Shown here: in pieces, positions 1-7,598 of the stretch | How positions within the stretch are numbered: the first letter of the stretch is position 1 | How the letters are laid out: each line of letters opens with the position of its first letter | DNA from: Halomonas shengliensis | GTDB lineage: Bacteria > Pseudomonadota > Gammaproteobacteria > Pseudomonadales > Halomonadaceae | Direction: 5' to 3' | DNA: 64,000 nt | Assembly: GCF_900104135.1 (NCBI RefSeq) | Contig: NZ_FNIV01000001.1 | Location: 124,001 to 188,000, forward strand | Program-made: the position numbers and the translations under genes | The notes under the pieces: generated by a model | What the model saw: the letters and a program-made list of their open reading frames with translations, nothing else | Told to the model about the DNA's origin: nothing | Database searches by the model: none

Positions 1-2
1 GC

Positions 3-368
3 GAGGTCGCGGACGGCGTGGTGTGCCACGACCTGCGTCCGGGCGAGAACGGGCGCACCCCCAGCTGCCGGCCCGAGCGGCGCCACTTCTTCGACGTGGT
101 CGCCGAGGCCCTGGGCTACCCGCGGCTGGAGGTGGTGCCCACCGGTGGCGACACCCCGGAGGAACGCGCCCGCGAGCAGTGGAACGATGGCAACAACCTG
201 CTGGCGCTGAGTCCCGGCGTGGTGGTGGCCTATGACCGCAACGACGACACCAACGCGGCGCTGGCGGCGGCGGGCATCGAGGTGCTGGCCATCCCTGGCG
301 GCGAGCTGGGGCGTGGCCGGGGCGGCAGCCGCTGCATGAGCTGCCCGACCCGGCGTGATCCGACATGA
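3..368 (+). CDS. arcA: arginine deiminase, C-terminal part (5' end outside window)
   Basis: This is the last ~121 codons of arginine deiminase, which hydrolyses L-arginine to citrulline and ammonia in the cytoplasm as the first step of the ADI pathway. The visible part carries the family's C-terminal landmarks: [20 protein letters not shown], and ELGRGRGG followed by RCMSCP, whose first Cys is the catalytic nucleophile in this family. The residue before that Cys is Arg. Several ADIs, such as the Pseudomonas enzyme, have His there; Mycoplasma-type enzymes have Arg. The rest of the arc operon would lie upstream of the window, because the next gene downstream is convergent. The frame is open from position 3, so the start lies outside. 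Confidence 0.88.
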   Translation, partial: EVADGVVCHDLRPGENGRTPSCRPERRHFFDVVAEALGYPRLEVVPTGGDTPEERAREQWNDGNNLLALSPGVVVAYDRNDDTNAALAAAGIEVLAIPGGELGRGRGGSRCMSCPTRRDPT

Positions 369-431
369 CCGGAGGGAGGCGCCGACCTGCAGGGGTGGCG
401 GCACCGGGCGGCAACGCCTTGCCTTATCCCG

Positions 432-1607
432 TCAGGCGGATGGGCGGGGCGGCAGGTCGTTGAAACGGGCCATGAAACGCCGGTCGATCCAGTCCTTCCA
501 GCGCCATACCCAGTCGCCGGCGAGATAGAGCCCGCCCCGGGAGGCGACGGCGTGGCGGTCCCCGGTGCTGATCAGCGACAGCCACCTCGCCTGCGGGCGA
601 TAGGGGCGCAGCCGGCGGCCGGTCACGGCGGCGCGCAGGTTGTCGGCCAGGGGGCGGCCCTGGCGCACGGCGAAGACCCCAGCCTTCTCGCGGGGATGGT
701 TGACCTGGTGGGCGATATCGCCGGCGGCGAAGACCCGCGGGTCCGACAGCGACTGCAGGGTATCGCCGACCTCGATGAAGCCGTCGTCGTCGAGCATGAG
801 CCGTGTGTCCCTGAGCCAGTCGGCCCCGCCGGCGTTGGTCACCCAGACGACCTCGTCGGCGGCGTGCCAGCGGCCGTCGGCGGCCTGGAGCCGGCCCGCC
901 TCGACGGCGACCACCTCGGTGGCGGTATGCACCTCGATGCCCCGGCGCCGCAGCGTGGCCTCGAAGTGGGCGCGCACCCGGGCGTTGTGGGTCGGGAGTA
1001 TTCGCGCGCCGCGGGTGAAGAGCGCGAAGGTGAGCTCGCCAGGGTCGCGTCCCCGGACGGCCAGCTCCCGGTGCAGCCGGACCTGCATGGCCAGCAGCAG
1101 CTCGACCCCGCCGGCCCCGCCGCCCACCACCGCCACCCGGATCGGTCCGGGGTCAGCCTCGATACGTTCGAGAAGCGTCTGCCAGCGGGCGTTGAAGCGG
1201 TGGATCGGCTTGACCGGGACGGCATGCTCGCCGGCCCCGGCGGTGGCATCCAGGCGCGGGGTCGAGCCGATATTGATCGACAGCCAGTCGTAGGGCACCG
1301 GCGGCCGCGAGCGGCAGCGCACGCTGCGCGCCTCGTGGTCGATGCCCACGGCCTCGTCGCGGAAGAAGCGGGCCCCGGCGTACTGGGCCAGTCGCCGCAG
1401 GTCGATATGCACCTCGTCATAGCCGTAGTGCCCGGCCACGTAGCCCGGCAGCATGCCCGAATAGGGGGTGTGGGTGTCGCGACAGATCAGGGTGAGCCGC
1501 ACGCCCGGTTCGGGGCGCATGGCGAAGCGTTTCAGCACGCCGACATGGGCATGGCCGCCGCCGATGAGGACGATATCGCGCGAGACCGGTGGTAGAGGTG
1601 GCTGCAT
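432..1607 (-). CDS. FAD/NAD(P)-dependent oxidoreductase of the SelD N-terminal-partner type
   Basis: A 391-residue pyridine nucleotide-disulfide oxidoreductase resembling type II NADH dehydrogenases. The N-terminal Rossmann fold reads VLIGGGHAHVGVL near residues 13-25. A second dinucleotide fold reads VAVVGGGAGGVEL near residue 160, and the C-terminal FAD contact is FAAGDIAH. The GGGHAHV signature is typical of the family found fused to, or beside, selenophosphate synthetase SelD. No selD is visible here, so this is a stand-alone member of unknown substrate. It is convergent with arcA and lies beyond the ttrA terminator, so it is probably its own unit. The ATG at 1607 is the first start in the frame; its ribosome site is weak. 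Confidence 0.7.
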   Translation of the reverse strand: MQPPLPPVSRDIVLIGGGHAHVGVLKRFAMRPEPGVRLTLICRDTHTPYSGMLPGYVAGHYGYDEVHIDLRRLAQYAGARFFRDEAVGIDHEARSVRCRSRPPVPYDWLSINIGSTPRLDATAGAGEHAVPVKPIHRFNARWQTLLERIEADPGPIRVAVVGGGAGGVELLLAMQVRLHRELAVRGRDPGELTFALFTRGARILPTHNARVRAHFEATLRRRGIEVHTATEVVAVEAGRLQAADGRWHAADEVVWVTNAGGADWLRDTRLMLDDDGFIEVGDTLQSLSDPRVFAAGDIAHQVNHPREKAGVFAVRQGRPLADNLRAAVTGRRLRPYRPQARWLSLISTGDRHAVASRGGLYLAGDWVWRWKDWIDRRFMARFNDLPPRPSA

Positions 1608-1657
1608 GGTCGGGGTCGCTCATGACAGAGGGGACGGTGGCCCAGTCTAGAGCAAAA

Positions 1658-1685
1658 GGCGCGCGCCGGTTTCCCGGCGCGCGCC
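1658..1685 (-). terminator. Rho-independent terminator of ttrBCA
   Basis: A perfect 12-bp stem (1658-1669 with 1674-1685) and a 4-nt loop. On the minus strand it is followed by TTTT (1657-1654). It lies about 25 bp beyond the ttrA stop codon. Confidence 0.85.
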
Positions 1686-1708
1686 CTGGTGCCGTGGCCA
1701 GAGGCCGT

Positions 1709-4700
1709 TCAGGCGTCGAGCCGGGTCACCCGGATCGGCATGCCCTGGCGCACGGCGGCGCCGCTGATGGGCTCGAGCCAGGTGCCGTCGACGCTTCGGG
1801 TCGGGTCCCTGAAGCCCAGGTCGTTGATGTTGATGCCGGCGCGCAGCCACTCGAGGTCGGGCTGGGACTCGCCGTCGATCACGTGGGGGGTGGCCCCCAG
1901 GTCGCGGTGGCCATAGCCGTGCTCGATGCCCAGCGCGCCGGGCATCACCCCCTCGCCGACCAGCGCCAGGGCGACCACGCTGCCCCCGGGGCTCTCGATG
2001 CGGATGGTGTCGCCGTGACTGATGCCGAAGCGCTTGGCGTCCTGGCGGTGCATCATCACCGGGTTGTAGGGCTTGATCATGCGCAGCCGCTCGAGGCCGA
2101 TGGCGTAGGAGTTCATCAGGTTGGACTTGAACGAGAACGCCAGCAGCGGCCACTCCTCCTCGCTGAACACCTCGCGCATGGCGCGGCCGTCGGCCAGCGG
2201 CGGCAGGCCATGGCGCGGCACGCCGCGGTTGGGCTCGCCGGTCTGGGTGTTGATGCTGGTGCCCACCTGCTCGTTGTAGACGCACAGGGTGCGCTTCCAG
2301 GCGCTGGTGAGGTTCTCGCCCTTGAAGTGGTCCTGGAAGTCCTCGAAGCGTCCGCCGCGGGCGTAGAGGTAGGCGACCGGGCCGCGCTCCTCGGGCTTGA
2401 GGGTGCGCTCGAGTTTCGGCAGCAGGGGCGCGATCCCGCCATGGGCGATATCGCTCTCGTCGGCGTCGGGCAGCGGCTCGCCCTGCATGGCCACGTTGGC
2501 GGCGGCGCGCAGGAAGAAGTCCTCGGCGCGGTTGAGCGGGTGCAGGTTGCCGTCGGCGTCGGGGATCGCCCCCTCGCCGAAGCCGGGCAGCCCCAGGCGC
2601 CTGGCGGTGGCGATGAAGAAGCTCTCCATGGAGACCGGCTCGCCTTCTTCGGTCTTCTGCTGGCGCGGTTCCACCACCGGCCAGCAGGCGGTGGTCATCC
2701 TGCCCAGGTTGCCCTTCCAGGCCCCGGTGAAGCCCCATACCTCGTACATCACCGAGTCCGGCACGATGTAGTCGGCGTAGCGGTTGGTCTCGTTGAGGAA
2801 GCCGTCGACGGCCACGAACAGCCCCAGGCGCTTGGGGTCCTTGAGCTTGTCGGCGATCAGCGCCTCCAGGCCAGCCTGGCCGTAGATGGGGTTGGCCATG
2901 CAGCCGATCACCGCCTTGATCGGGTAGGGGTAGCCGTCCAGCGCCGAGGGCAGGTGCTCGGTGAGGGTGGGCGGTGCCAGCGAGCGCCAGGGGGCGCGGG
3001 CCGGGTAGGGGTTCTCGCCGGCGGCCACCTTGCGCTGGTACTCGGAGGACTTCTCGTAGGGGAAGCGCGAGCGGGAGAGGAACACCCCCTTGGGTCCGCG
3101 CTTGCCGGGGAAGTTGGCCAGGTCGTAGCGGGGACCGCTGCCCACGCCGTTGAACTGGCCGCCTCCGGCGGCGCTGCCGCCCTTGCGGTTGTGGTTGCCG
3201 GCCAGCACGTTGAGCATCTGCATGCCGAAGGCGGCATAGAAGCCGTTGCCGGACATCATGCCGCCATGGGAGTTGGTCACCGCGCGGCGACCGTGGCGGG
3301 CGAAGCGCTCTGCCAGGTCGACGATGGTGGCCTCGGGGATGCCGCAGTGCGCGGCATACTCGGCCAGGCTGTACTCGTTGGCGGACTCGCGCAGCAGCAC
3401 CATGCTGCTCTTGACCCTCACGGTCTCGCCGCCCGCCAGCGTGACGTCGCGGTCGACGAACAGCTCGGCGGCCATGGCATCAACGCTCCTCGCGAGTTCG
3501 CCGTCGGCCACCACCATGGGCACGTCGCCATCGCTCTCCGCCTCGGCCAGGCCCAGGTCGCTGGCGCGCAGGAAGCGGCCGCGGCGCGGGTGGTCTTCTG
3601 TGGTAATCACCAGGTGGGTGGCGTTGGTGTGGGTCGCTTCATTGGCGGCGTCCGCGGCGGGCTGGCCGGGCAGCTCGAGGAAGGCCTTCGCGTAGCCCTC
3701 GTGGTCGAGCAGCCACTGGATCATGGCCATGGCCAGGGCGCTGTCGGTGCCCGGCCGGATCGGCACCCAGCGGTTGTGGTCGGCGGCGTGGGAGGCCGAG
3801 GCGTTGAGGCCCGGATCCACCACCACGTACTCCAGGCTGCCCTCGGCGCGCGCCTGGGCGATCAGCCGCCCCTGGCGCTTGAAGGGGTTGCCGGCCTGGC
3901 TGGGGGCGGTGCCCACGTAGAGGATGAAGCGGGCGTTCTGGATGTCCGGCTTGGTGTGGGCGTTCTTGGCCAGGTCGTCCATCACCGCGCCCGAGCCCAT
4001 GCGATAGGCCAGGCCGCAGTAGGAGCCGTGGTGACCGTAGTTGCGGGTGCCGAAGGCGTTGAAGGCGAAGCGCTTGAGCAGCGCCGAGCGGCCGTAGTCG
4101 GTGGCCTCCATCACCATCAGCTGGTTGGCCTTCGGGCCGTACTCGGGATTCTCCGGGTCGATGGGGGTGTCGAGGTCGTGGATGGCGCGCAGGCCGTCCA
4201 CCTGGCCCTCGCCGAACAGGTCGCCGCCCTCGCAGATCTCCTCGATGACCTGCTCGAAGGGCACCCTCTGCCATTCGCGGCTGCCGCGCTCACCCACCCG
4301 CTTGAGGCAGTGGGTGACGCGGAAGGGGCTGTCGATCTGCGCCATCATGGCGTTGCCCCGGGCGCAGGCGGTGGAGCGGTTCTGCTGGCCCTGGTCGCCG
4401 AAGGCGCTGACGCTGCGGAGCGCCTCGGCCACCGGGGTGCGCATGGGCAGGTGCTCGTCGGCGGAGAGCGGGTGGTAGGGGTTGCCGGCCACGCGCAGCA
4501 CCTGGTCGGTTTCGTTGTCGACGCGCACCCGCACGCCGCACTTGGTGGTGCAGCCGTAGCAGACGGTGAAGGCCACGCGCTGGTCCGGGTTGAGGGTCAG
4601 CTCACCGCTCTCCGGGTCGACGGTGTACTCCGGCGCCAGGGAGTTGCCGTGGATGCGGTGGTTCGGCTTCTCGCCGGCGCTGCCGGTGACGCCCTTGGCC

Positions 4701-4807
4701 ATCTTGACCAGCGGGTCGGAGTAGCCGGCGGCGAAGGTGGCGGCACCGCCGGCGGCGGCGGCGGCCTTGAGGAAGCGGCGACGTGAGGTGTCGGGTGACT
4801 TAGCCAT
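1709..4807 (-). CDS. ttrA: tetrathionate reductase catalytic subunit A (molybdopterin enzyme)
   Basis: A 1,032-residue periplasmic bis-MGD molybdoenzyme that reduces tetrathionate to thiosulfate. A Tat signal (TSRRRFLKAA, residues ~7-16) starts the protein. A [4Fe-4S] motif follows (CYGCTTKCGV, then STACARGNA). The Mo-ligand region is GHHGSYCGLAYRMGSG, whose Cys is the likely Mo ligand as in TtrA. The C-terminal MGD-binding domain closes the protein. The ATG at 4807 was chosen because an AAGGAG site precedes it and the Tat motif follows directly. The frame stays open 22 codons further upstream, but that stretch is proline-rich and lies inside ttrC. It overlaps ttrC by 8 bp, so the subunits are translationally coupled. 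Arsenate- and selenate-type relatives exist, but the gene order and subunit set favour TtrA. Confidence 0.88.
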   Translation of the reverse strand: MAKSPDTSRRRFLKAAAAAGGAATFAAGYSDPLVKMAKGVTGSAGEKPNHRIHGNSLAPEYTVDPESGELTLNPDQRVAFTVCYGCTTKCGVRVRVDNETDQVLRVAGNPYHPLSADEHLPMRTPVAEALRSVSAFGDQGQQNRSTACARGNAMMAQIDSPFRVTHCLKRVGERGSREWQRVPFEQVIEEICEGGDLFGEGQVDGLRAIHDLDTPIDPENPEYGPKANQLMVMEATDYGRSALLKRFAFNAFGTRNYGHHGSYCGLAYRMGSGAVMDDLAKNAHTKPDIQNARFILYVGTAPSQAGNPFKRQGRLIAQARAEGSLEYVVVDPGLNASASHAADHNRWVPIRPGTDSALAMAMIQWLLDHEGYAKAFLELPGQPAADAANEATHTNATHLVITTEDHPRRGRFLRASDLGLAEAESDGDVPMVVADGELARSVDAMAAELFVDRDVTLAGGETVRVKSSMVLLRESANEYSLAEYAAHCGIPEATIVDLAERFARHGRRAVTNSHGGMMSGNGFYAAFGMQMLNVLAGNHNRKGGSAAGGGQFNGVGSGPRYDLANFPGKRGPKGVFLSRSRFPYEKSSEYQRKVAAGENPYPARAPWRSLAPPTLTEHLPSALDGYPYPIKAVIGCMANPIYGQAGLEALIADKLKDPKRLGLFVAVDGFLNETNRYADYIVPDSVMYEVWGFTGAWKGNLGRMTTACWPVVEPRQQKTEEGEPVSMESFFIATARRLGLPGFGEGAIPDADGNLHPLNRAEDFFLRAAANVAMQGEPLPDADESDIAHGGIAPLLPKLERTLKPEERGPVAYLYARGGRFEDFQDHFKGENLTSAWKRTLCVYNEQVGTSINTQTGEPNRGVPRHGLPPLADGRAMREVFSEEEWPLLAFSFKSNLMNSYAIGLERLRMIKPYNPVMMHRQDAKRFGISHGDTIRIESPGGSVVALALVGEGVMPGALGIEHGYGHRDLGATPHVIDGESQPDLEWLRAGININDLGFRDPTRSVDGTWLEPISGAAVRQGMPIRVTRLDA

Positions 4808-5981
4808 GACGGAGGGCTCCTTCGACGTCAGGGTGGTCGGGGTCGGCGGGGGAGGCGTCGGCGGCGCTGCCACCCTGGGTGGCGTGACGCCACGGCACGA
4901 GGAGGTCGACCAGCAGCAGGGCGGCGAGCCACAGGCCGAAGGTGCCGACGATGCCGAGGATGCCGGACGAGCCGGCGGGGATGCCGTAGTGGTGGAAGCC
5001 GGCGCTGTGGCGGGCCACGGTCTGCACGTCCATCAGCACTACCCAGCGGAACATCCAGCCCACGTGCAGGGCCACCAGGCCGAGCACCCACGCCCAGGCG
5101 TAGAGCGCCGGGCGGCGTGACACCGGGCGGGTGAGCAGGTAGAGCACGGCGCCGAACAGCACCAGGCCGGTGAGGCCGCCCCACAGGGCGGTGCTGCGCC
5201 ATTCGGCGCTGTCGCGCACGGAGGCCATGGCCGCGGCCACCGAGCCGACATTGGCGTTGATGCCGTCGAGGAACCAGCTGCCGGCGACCAGCCCGGCGAC
5301 CAGGCAGGCCCCCAGCATCACCTTGAGCATCTGCCGAGTGACCACGCTGCTGCGCTCACCGGCCACGCGGTTGAGCACCAGGACCAGGCCGGTGGCGGCG
5401 ATAAAGCCGGTGGCCGCGAACATCGGCGGCAGCCACACGGTGTGCCACAGCGGGCGGGCCTTGACGATGGCCACCTCGGCGCCGGTGTAGAGCATGATGC
5501 CGGTGGAGAGGGCGAGGGTGCCCAGGCCCACCAGCACCACCAGGGCGCGCGGGGTGGGGGCGGAGCCGAAGGAGAGCCAGCGGGCGACCAGGCCGGGAAG
5601 GCCGCTGGCCTGGCGATGGGCCTGCAGCGCCGGGCGCCAGGCGAGCCAGGCCAGCACCATCACCCCGACCACGTAGAGGGGCAGCACCAGGCTGCCGACC
5701 GACATCCAGGAGTGGCTGTTGGCGTAGGCGTAGAAGTGCCAGAAGCGCAGCGGCTGGTGGAGGTCGGCGAGCAGCGCCACCGGCGCCACCAGGGTGGTGG
5801 TGAGGCAGGCGAGCAGTGCCAGGCGTGCCGTGGGCAGCCAGCGCTGTCGACCGAACACCAGCGCCGGGGCGGCCAGCCACAGGGTGGCGTAGGAGAGCGC
5901 GATCATGAAGAAGTACTGCACCGCCCAGGGGTACCAGGCGATGTCGTAGCGCGGGGCGAGCAGCTCAATGGCGGAATTCAT
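4800..5981 (-). CDS. ttrC: tetrathionate reductase membrane anchor subunit C (NrfD/PsrC family)
   Basis: A 393-residue integral membrane protein with about nine hydrophobic segments. It should take electrons from the quinol pool and pass them to TtrB and TtrA. The N-terminus (IELLAPRYDIAWYPWAVQYF) and the later HVGWMFRWVVLMDVQ segment fit the NrfD-like family. Start ATG 5981 has a good AAGGAGATGGG ribosome site. The gene overlaps ttrB by 17 bp and ttrA by 8 bp, so all three form one operon in the order B-C-A. The C-terminal ~20 residues after the last helix are acidic and hydrophilic. Confidence 0.85.
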   Translation of the reverse strand: MNSAIELLAPRYDIAWYPWAVQYFFMIALSYATLWLAAPALVFGRQRWLPTARLALLACLTTTLVAPVALLADLHQPLRFWHFYAYANSHSWMSVGSLVLPLYVVGVMVLAWLAWRPALQAHRQASGLPGLVARWLSFGSAPTPRALVVLVGLGTLALSTGIMLYTGAEVAIVKARPLWHTVWLPPMFAATGFIAATGLVLVLNRVAGERSSVVTRQMLKVMLGACLVAGLVAGSWFLDGINANVGSVAAAMASVRDSAEWRSTALWGGLTGLVLFGAVLYLLTRPVSRRPALYAWAWVLGLVALHVGWMFRWVVLMDVQTVARHSAGFHHYGIPAGSSGILGIVGTFGLWLAALLLVDLLVPWRHATQGGSAADASPADPDHPDVEGALRHG

Positions 5982-6741
5982 AGCCCATCTCCTTGCCGTG
6001 GGGGTCGAGGACTTCCAGGGCCACCGGCTCGGCGTCCGGGCGAGTGACGAAGCGCTCGTCCATGCCGAGGTAGAAGACCTGGGGCAGGGTGTTCTTCTCC
6101 GGCTGCAGCACCATCAGTTCATCGCGGTGCTCGGCGATCATGCGGCTGATCTGGCTCTCCGGGTCGCGCATGTCGCCGATGATCCGTGCGCCGCCCACGC
6201 AGCTCTCCACGCAGGCCGGCAGCAGGCCCGCCTCCAGGCGGTGGGCGCAGAAGGTGCACTTGTCGGCGGTCTGGGTGCGCTCGTTGATGAAGCGGGCGTC
6301 GTAGGGGCAGGCGTTGACACAGTAGGCGCAGCCCACGCAGCGGTCGCTGTCCACCACCACGATGCCGTCCTGGCGCTGGAAGGTGGCCTCCACCGGGCAC
6401 ACCGGCACGCAGGGCGGGTTCTCGCAGTGGTTGCACAGGCGCGGCAGCATGAAGGTGGCGACCTCGCCGCTCGCCTGGTGCTCTACCTCGTACTGGGAGA
6501 CGGTGGTGCGGAAACTGCCCAGCGGGGCGGCGTTCTCGATATGGCACGACACGGTGCAGGCCTGGCAGCCGATGCACTGGCGCAGGTCGATGAGCATGCC
6601 GTAGCGCTTGCTGGGGTCGCCTTCGCGACGGGGCGGCTGCTGGTTGATGCCGGCGCTGGCGACGCTCGAGAGCGGGATCAGGGCGGCACCCGCGCTGAGG
6701 CGGGCCAGCTGGCCGAGCAGGGTGCGGCGTAGGGGGTCCAT
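5965..6741 (-). CDS. ttrB: tetrathionate reductase iron-sulfur subunit B
   Basis: A 258-residue four-cluster ferredoxin-like subunit that links TtrC to TtrA. Four Cys groups are visible in order: CIGCQACTVSC, CNHCENPPCVPVCP, CVGCAYCVNACP, and a split CTFC...CVESC group. The N-terminus (MDPLRRTLLGQLARL...) has a twin-Arg and hydrophobic stretch, suggesting Tat export. ATG 6741 was chosen because GGAGGCGCC lies just upstream and the signal peptide starts there; a further-upstream start would add 27 residues of proline-rich sequence. It is the first gene of the ttrBCA operon. No ttrSR two-component pair is visible nearby; the FNR/ANR box upstream is the evident control. Confidence 0.88.
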   Translation of the reverse strand: MDPLRRTLLGQLARLSAGAALIPLSSVASAGINQQPPRREGDPSKRYGMLIDLRQCIGCQACTVSCHIENAAPLGSFRTTVSQYEVEHQASGEVATFMLPRLCNHCENPPCVPVCPVEATFQRQDGIVVVDSDRCVGCAYCVNACPYDARFINERTQTADKCTFCAHRLEAGLLPACVESCVGGARIIGDMRDPESQISRMIAEHRDELMVLQPEKNTLPQVFYLGMDERFVTRPDAEPVALEVLDPHGKEMGYEFRH

Positions 6742-6833
6742 GGCGCCTCCGGTGGCCTGGTGGGGCGCGGGGATGTCCGCGCGATGAAGGGGTGGCGATA
6801 CCGGAAGGCTACCTGCGACCAAGGTCTAGGCGC

Positions 6834-6847
6834 TTGATGTCGATCAA
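6834..6847. promoter_or_regulatory. perfect FNR/ANR box upstream of ttrBCA
   Basis: TTGAT-GTCG-ATCAA matches the FNR/ANR consensus TTGAT-N4-ATCAA in all ten specified positions. It lies about 90 bp upstream of the ttrB start, consistent with anaerobic activation of tetrathionate respiration. Confidence 0.85.
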
Positions 6848-6867
6848 GAGTTAGTTAGCAAACTCTT
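6846..6867. promoter_or_regulatory. inverted repeat next to the FNR box
   Basis: AAGAGTT-N8-AACTCTT is a perfect 7-bp inverted repeat abutting the FNR box on the side away from ttrB. It could be a second operator. The protein that would bind it is unknown. Confidence 0.4.
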
Positions 6868-6936
6868 AATGTTGACGTAATGTTGGCACAAGTGGTTGGT
6901 GATAAAGGAGTTTCCTGTAGGTAGGGCATCACGAAA

Positions 6937-6961
6937 AACGCCCCGCAGGTAGCGGGGCGTT
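6937..6961 (-). terminator. Rho-independent terminator of the XRE-family gene
   Basis: A 10-bp perfect stem (6937-6946 with 6952-6961) and 5-nt loop. On the minus strand it is followed by a T-run (6938-6934). It isolates the small XRE gene from ttrBCA downstream. Confidence 0.85.
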
Positions 6962-7004
6962 CGCTGTTCATGATGGCGGTGGCGACCGGCCCGGTGAGCG
7001 GGGC

Positions 7005-7283
7005 CTAGTGGGTCGCGCCCTGTCCCTCGATGGTGCGGTGGACGAGGCGGAGCTCGTCGAGGGAGAGGTGCTCCAGCTTCCCCGCGAGGAGGTCGCTGAT
7101 CTTCTGCATCGGCAGCCCGGCGCGGCGGGCGATCTCGCGGCTGCCGAGGTCGGACACGGCGATCAGCCGGGTCACGATGCGCATGAGGCGTGTACGTTGT
7201 TCCAGGTCCCTGACGTCGAGGTCAGGGCTGCTTCGCGGAGGGTCCAGGAGGTCCGCGGATCGGGACTGTCGTGCCGTGCTCAT
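7005..7283 (-). CDS. XRE-family helix-turn-helix regulator (HigA-like)
   Basis: A 92-residue DNA-binding protein. The core IVTRLIAVSDLGSREIARRAGLPMQKISDLLAG is a helix-turn-helix of the short XRE type found in HigA-like antitoxins. ATG 7283 is preferred because GGAGCATC precedes it; the frame extends 37 codons further upstream but lacks domain sequence there. No toxin-like neighbour is visible on either side, so it is either an orphan antitoxin or a plain regulator. It has its own terminator at 6937-6961. A nested palindrome about 65 bp upstream is a candidate binding site. Confidence 0.7.
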   Translation of the reverse strand: MSTARQSRSADLLDPPRSSPDLDVRDLEQRTRLMRIVTRLIAVSDLGSREIARRAGLPMQKISDLLAGKLEHLSLDELRLVHRTIEGQGATH

Positions 7284-7348
7284 GATGCTCCAGTGGGCGG
7301 TTGCGACAAGCACACTATGGGGGCTCTTCGGCGTTTTTGCCAGTCTCG

Positions 7349-7395
7349 ATTGCATGCGGCTTTGGTGGCAGGCAGAGTGCCACCAGGCGTGCAAT
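7349..7395. repeat. nested palindrome between the XRE gene and the APC permease
   Basis: The inner arms GGTGGCA (7364-7370) and TGCCACC (7378-7384) are perfect. The outer arms ATTGCATGC (7349-7357) and GCGTGCAAT (7387-7395) have one mismatch. The gene-free stretch 7284-7598 also contains an AT-richer leader with a possible -10 (TAGGAT near 7570) for the permease. I see no small reading frame with a good ribosome site in it. Confidence 0.4.
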
Positions 7396-7598
7396 ATCCT
7401 TCACGCTGATCGTGTCGACCGAGGCCCGTCACGAGGGGGTGCCAACCCTTGTAGTAGCTGGGCCGGCGGCGGGGCGTCGACCAATGTCTAGCATCAAGAA
7501 TTTCGAACAACCTTGTCGTATGGTGCCTCTTTCCCTATTTTGTCGACGTTACGTGAAAACAAAGTTTTTAGGATAAAACGACAACGATCGAGGACCAT

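Noticed and set aside
1589-4786. Very long plus-strand open frame opposite ttrA
   Set aside because: Composition is Gly/Ala/Val/His-rich and lacks any domain. It is the GC-skew shadow of the real ttrA gene, which has Tat, Fe-S and Mo motifs.
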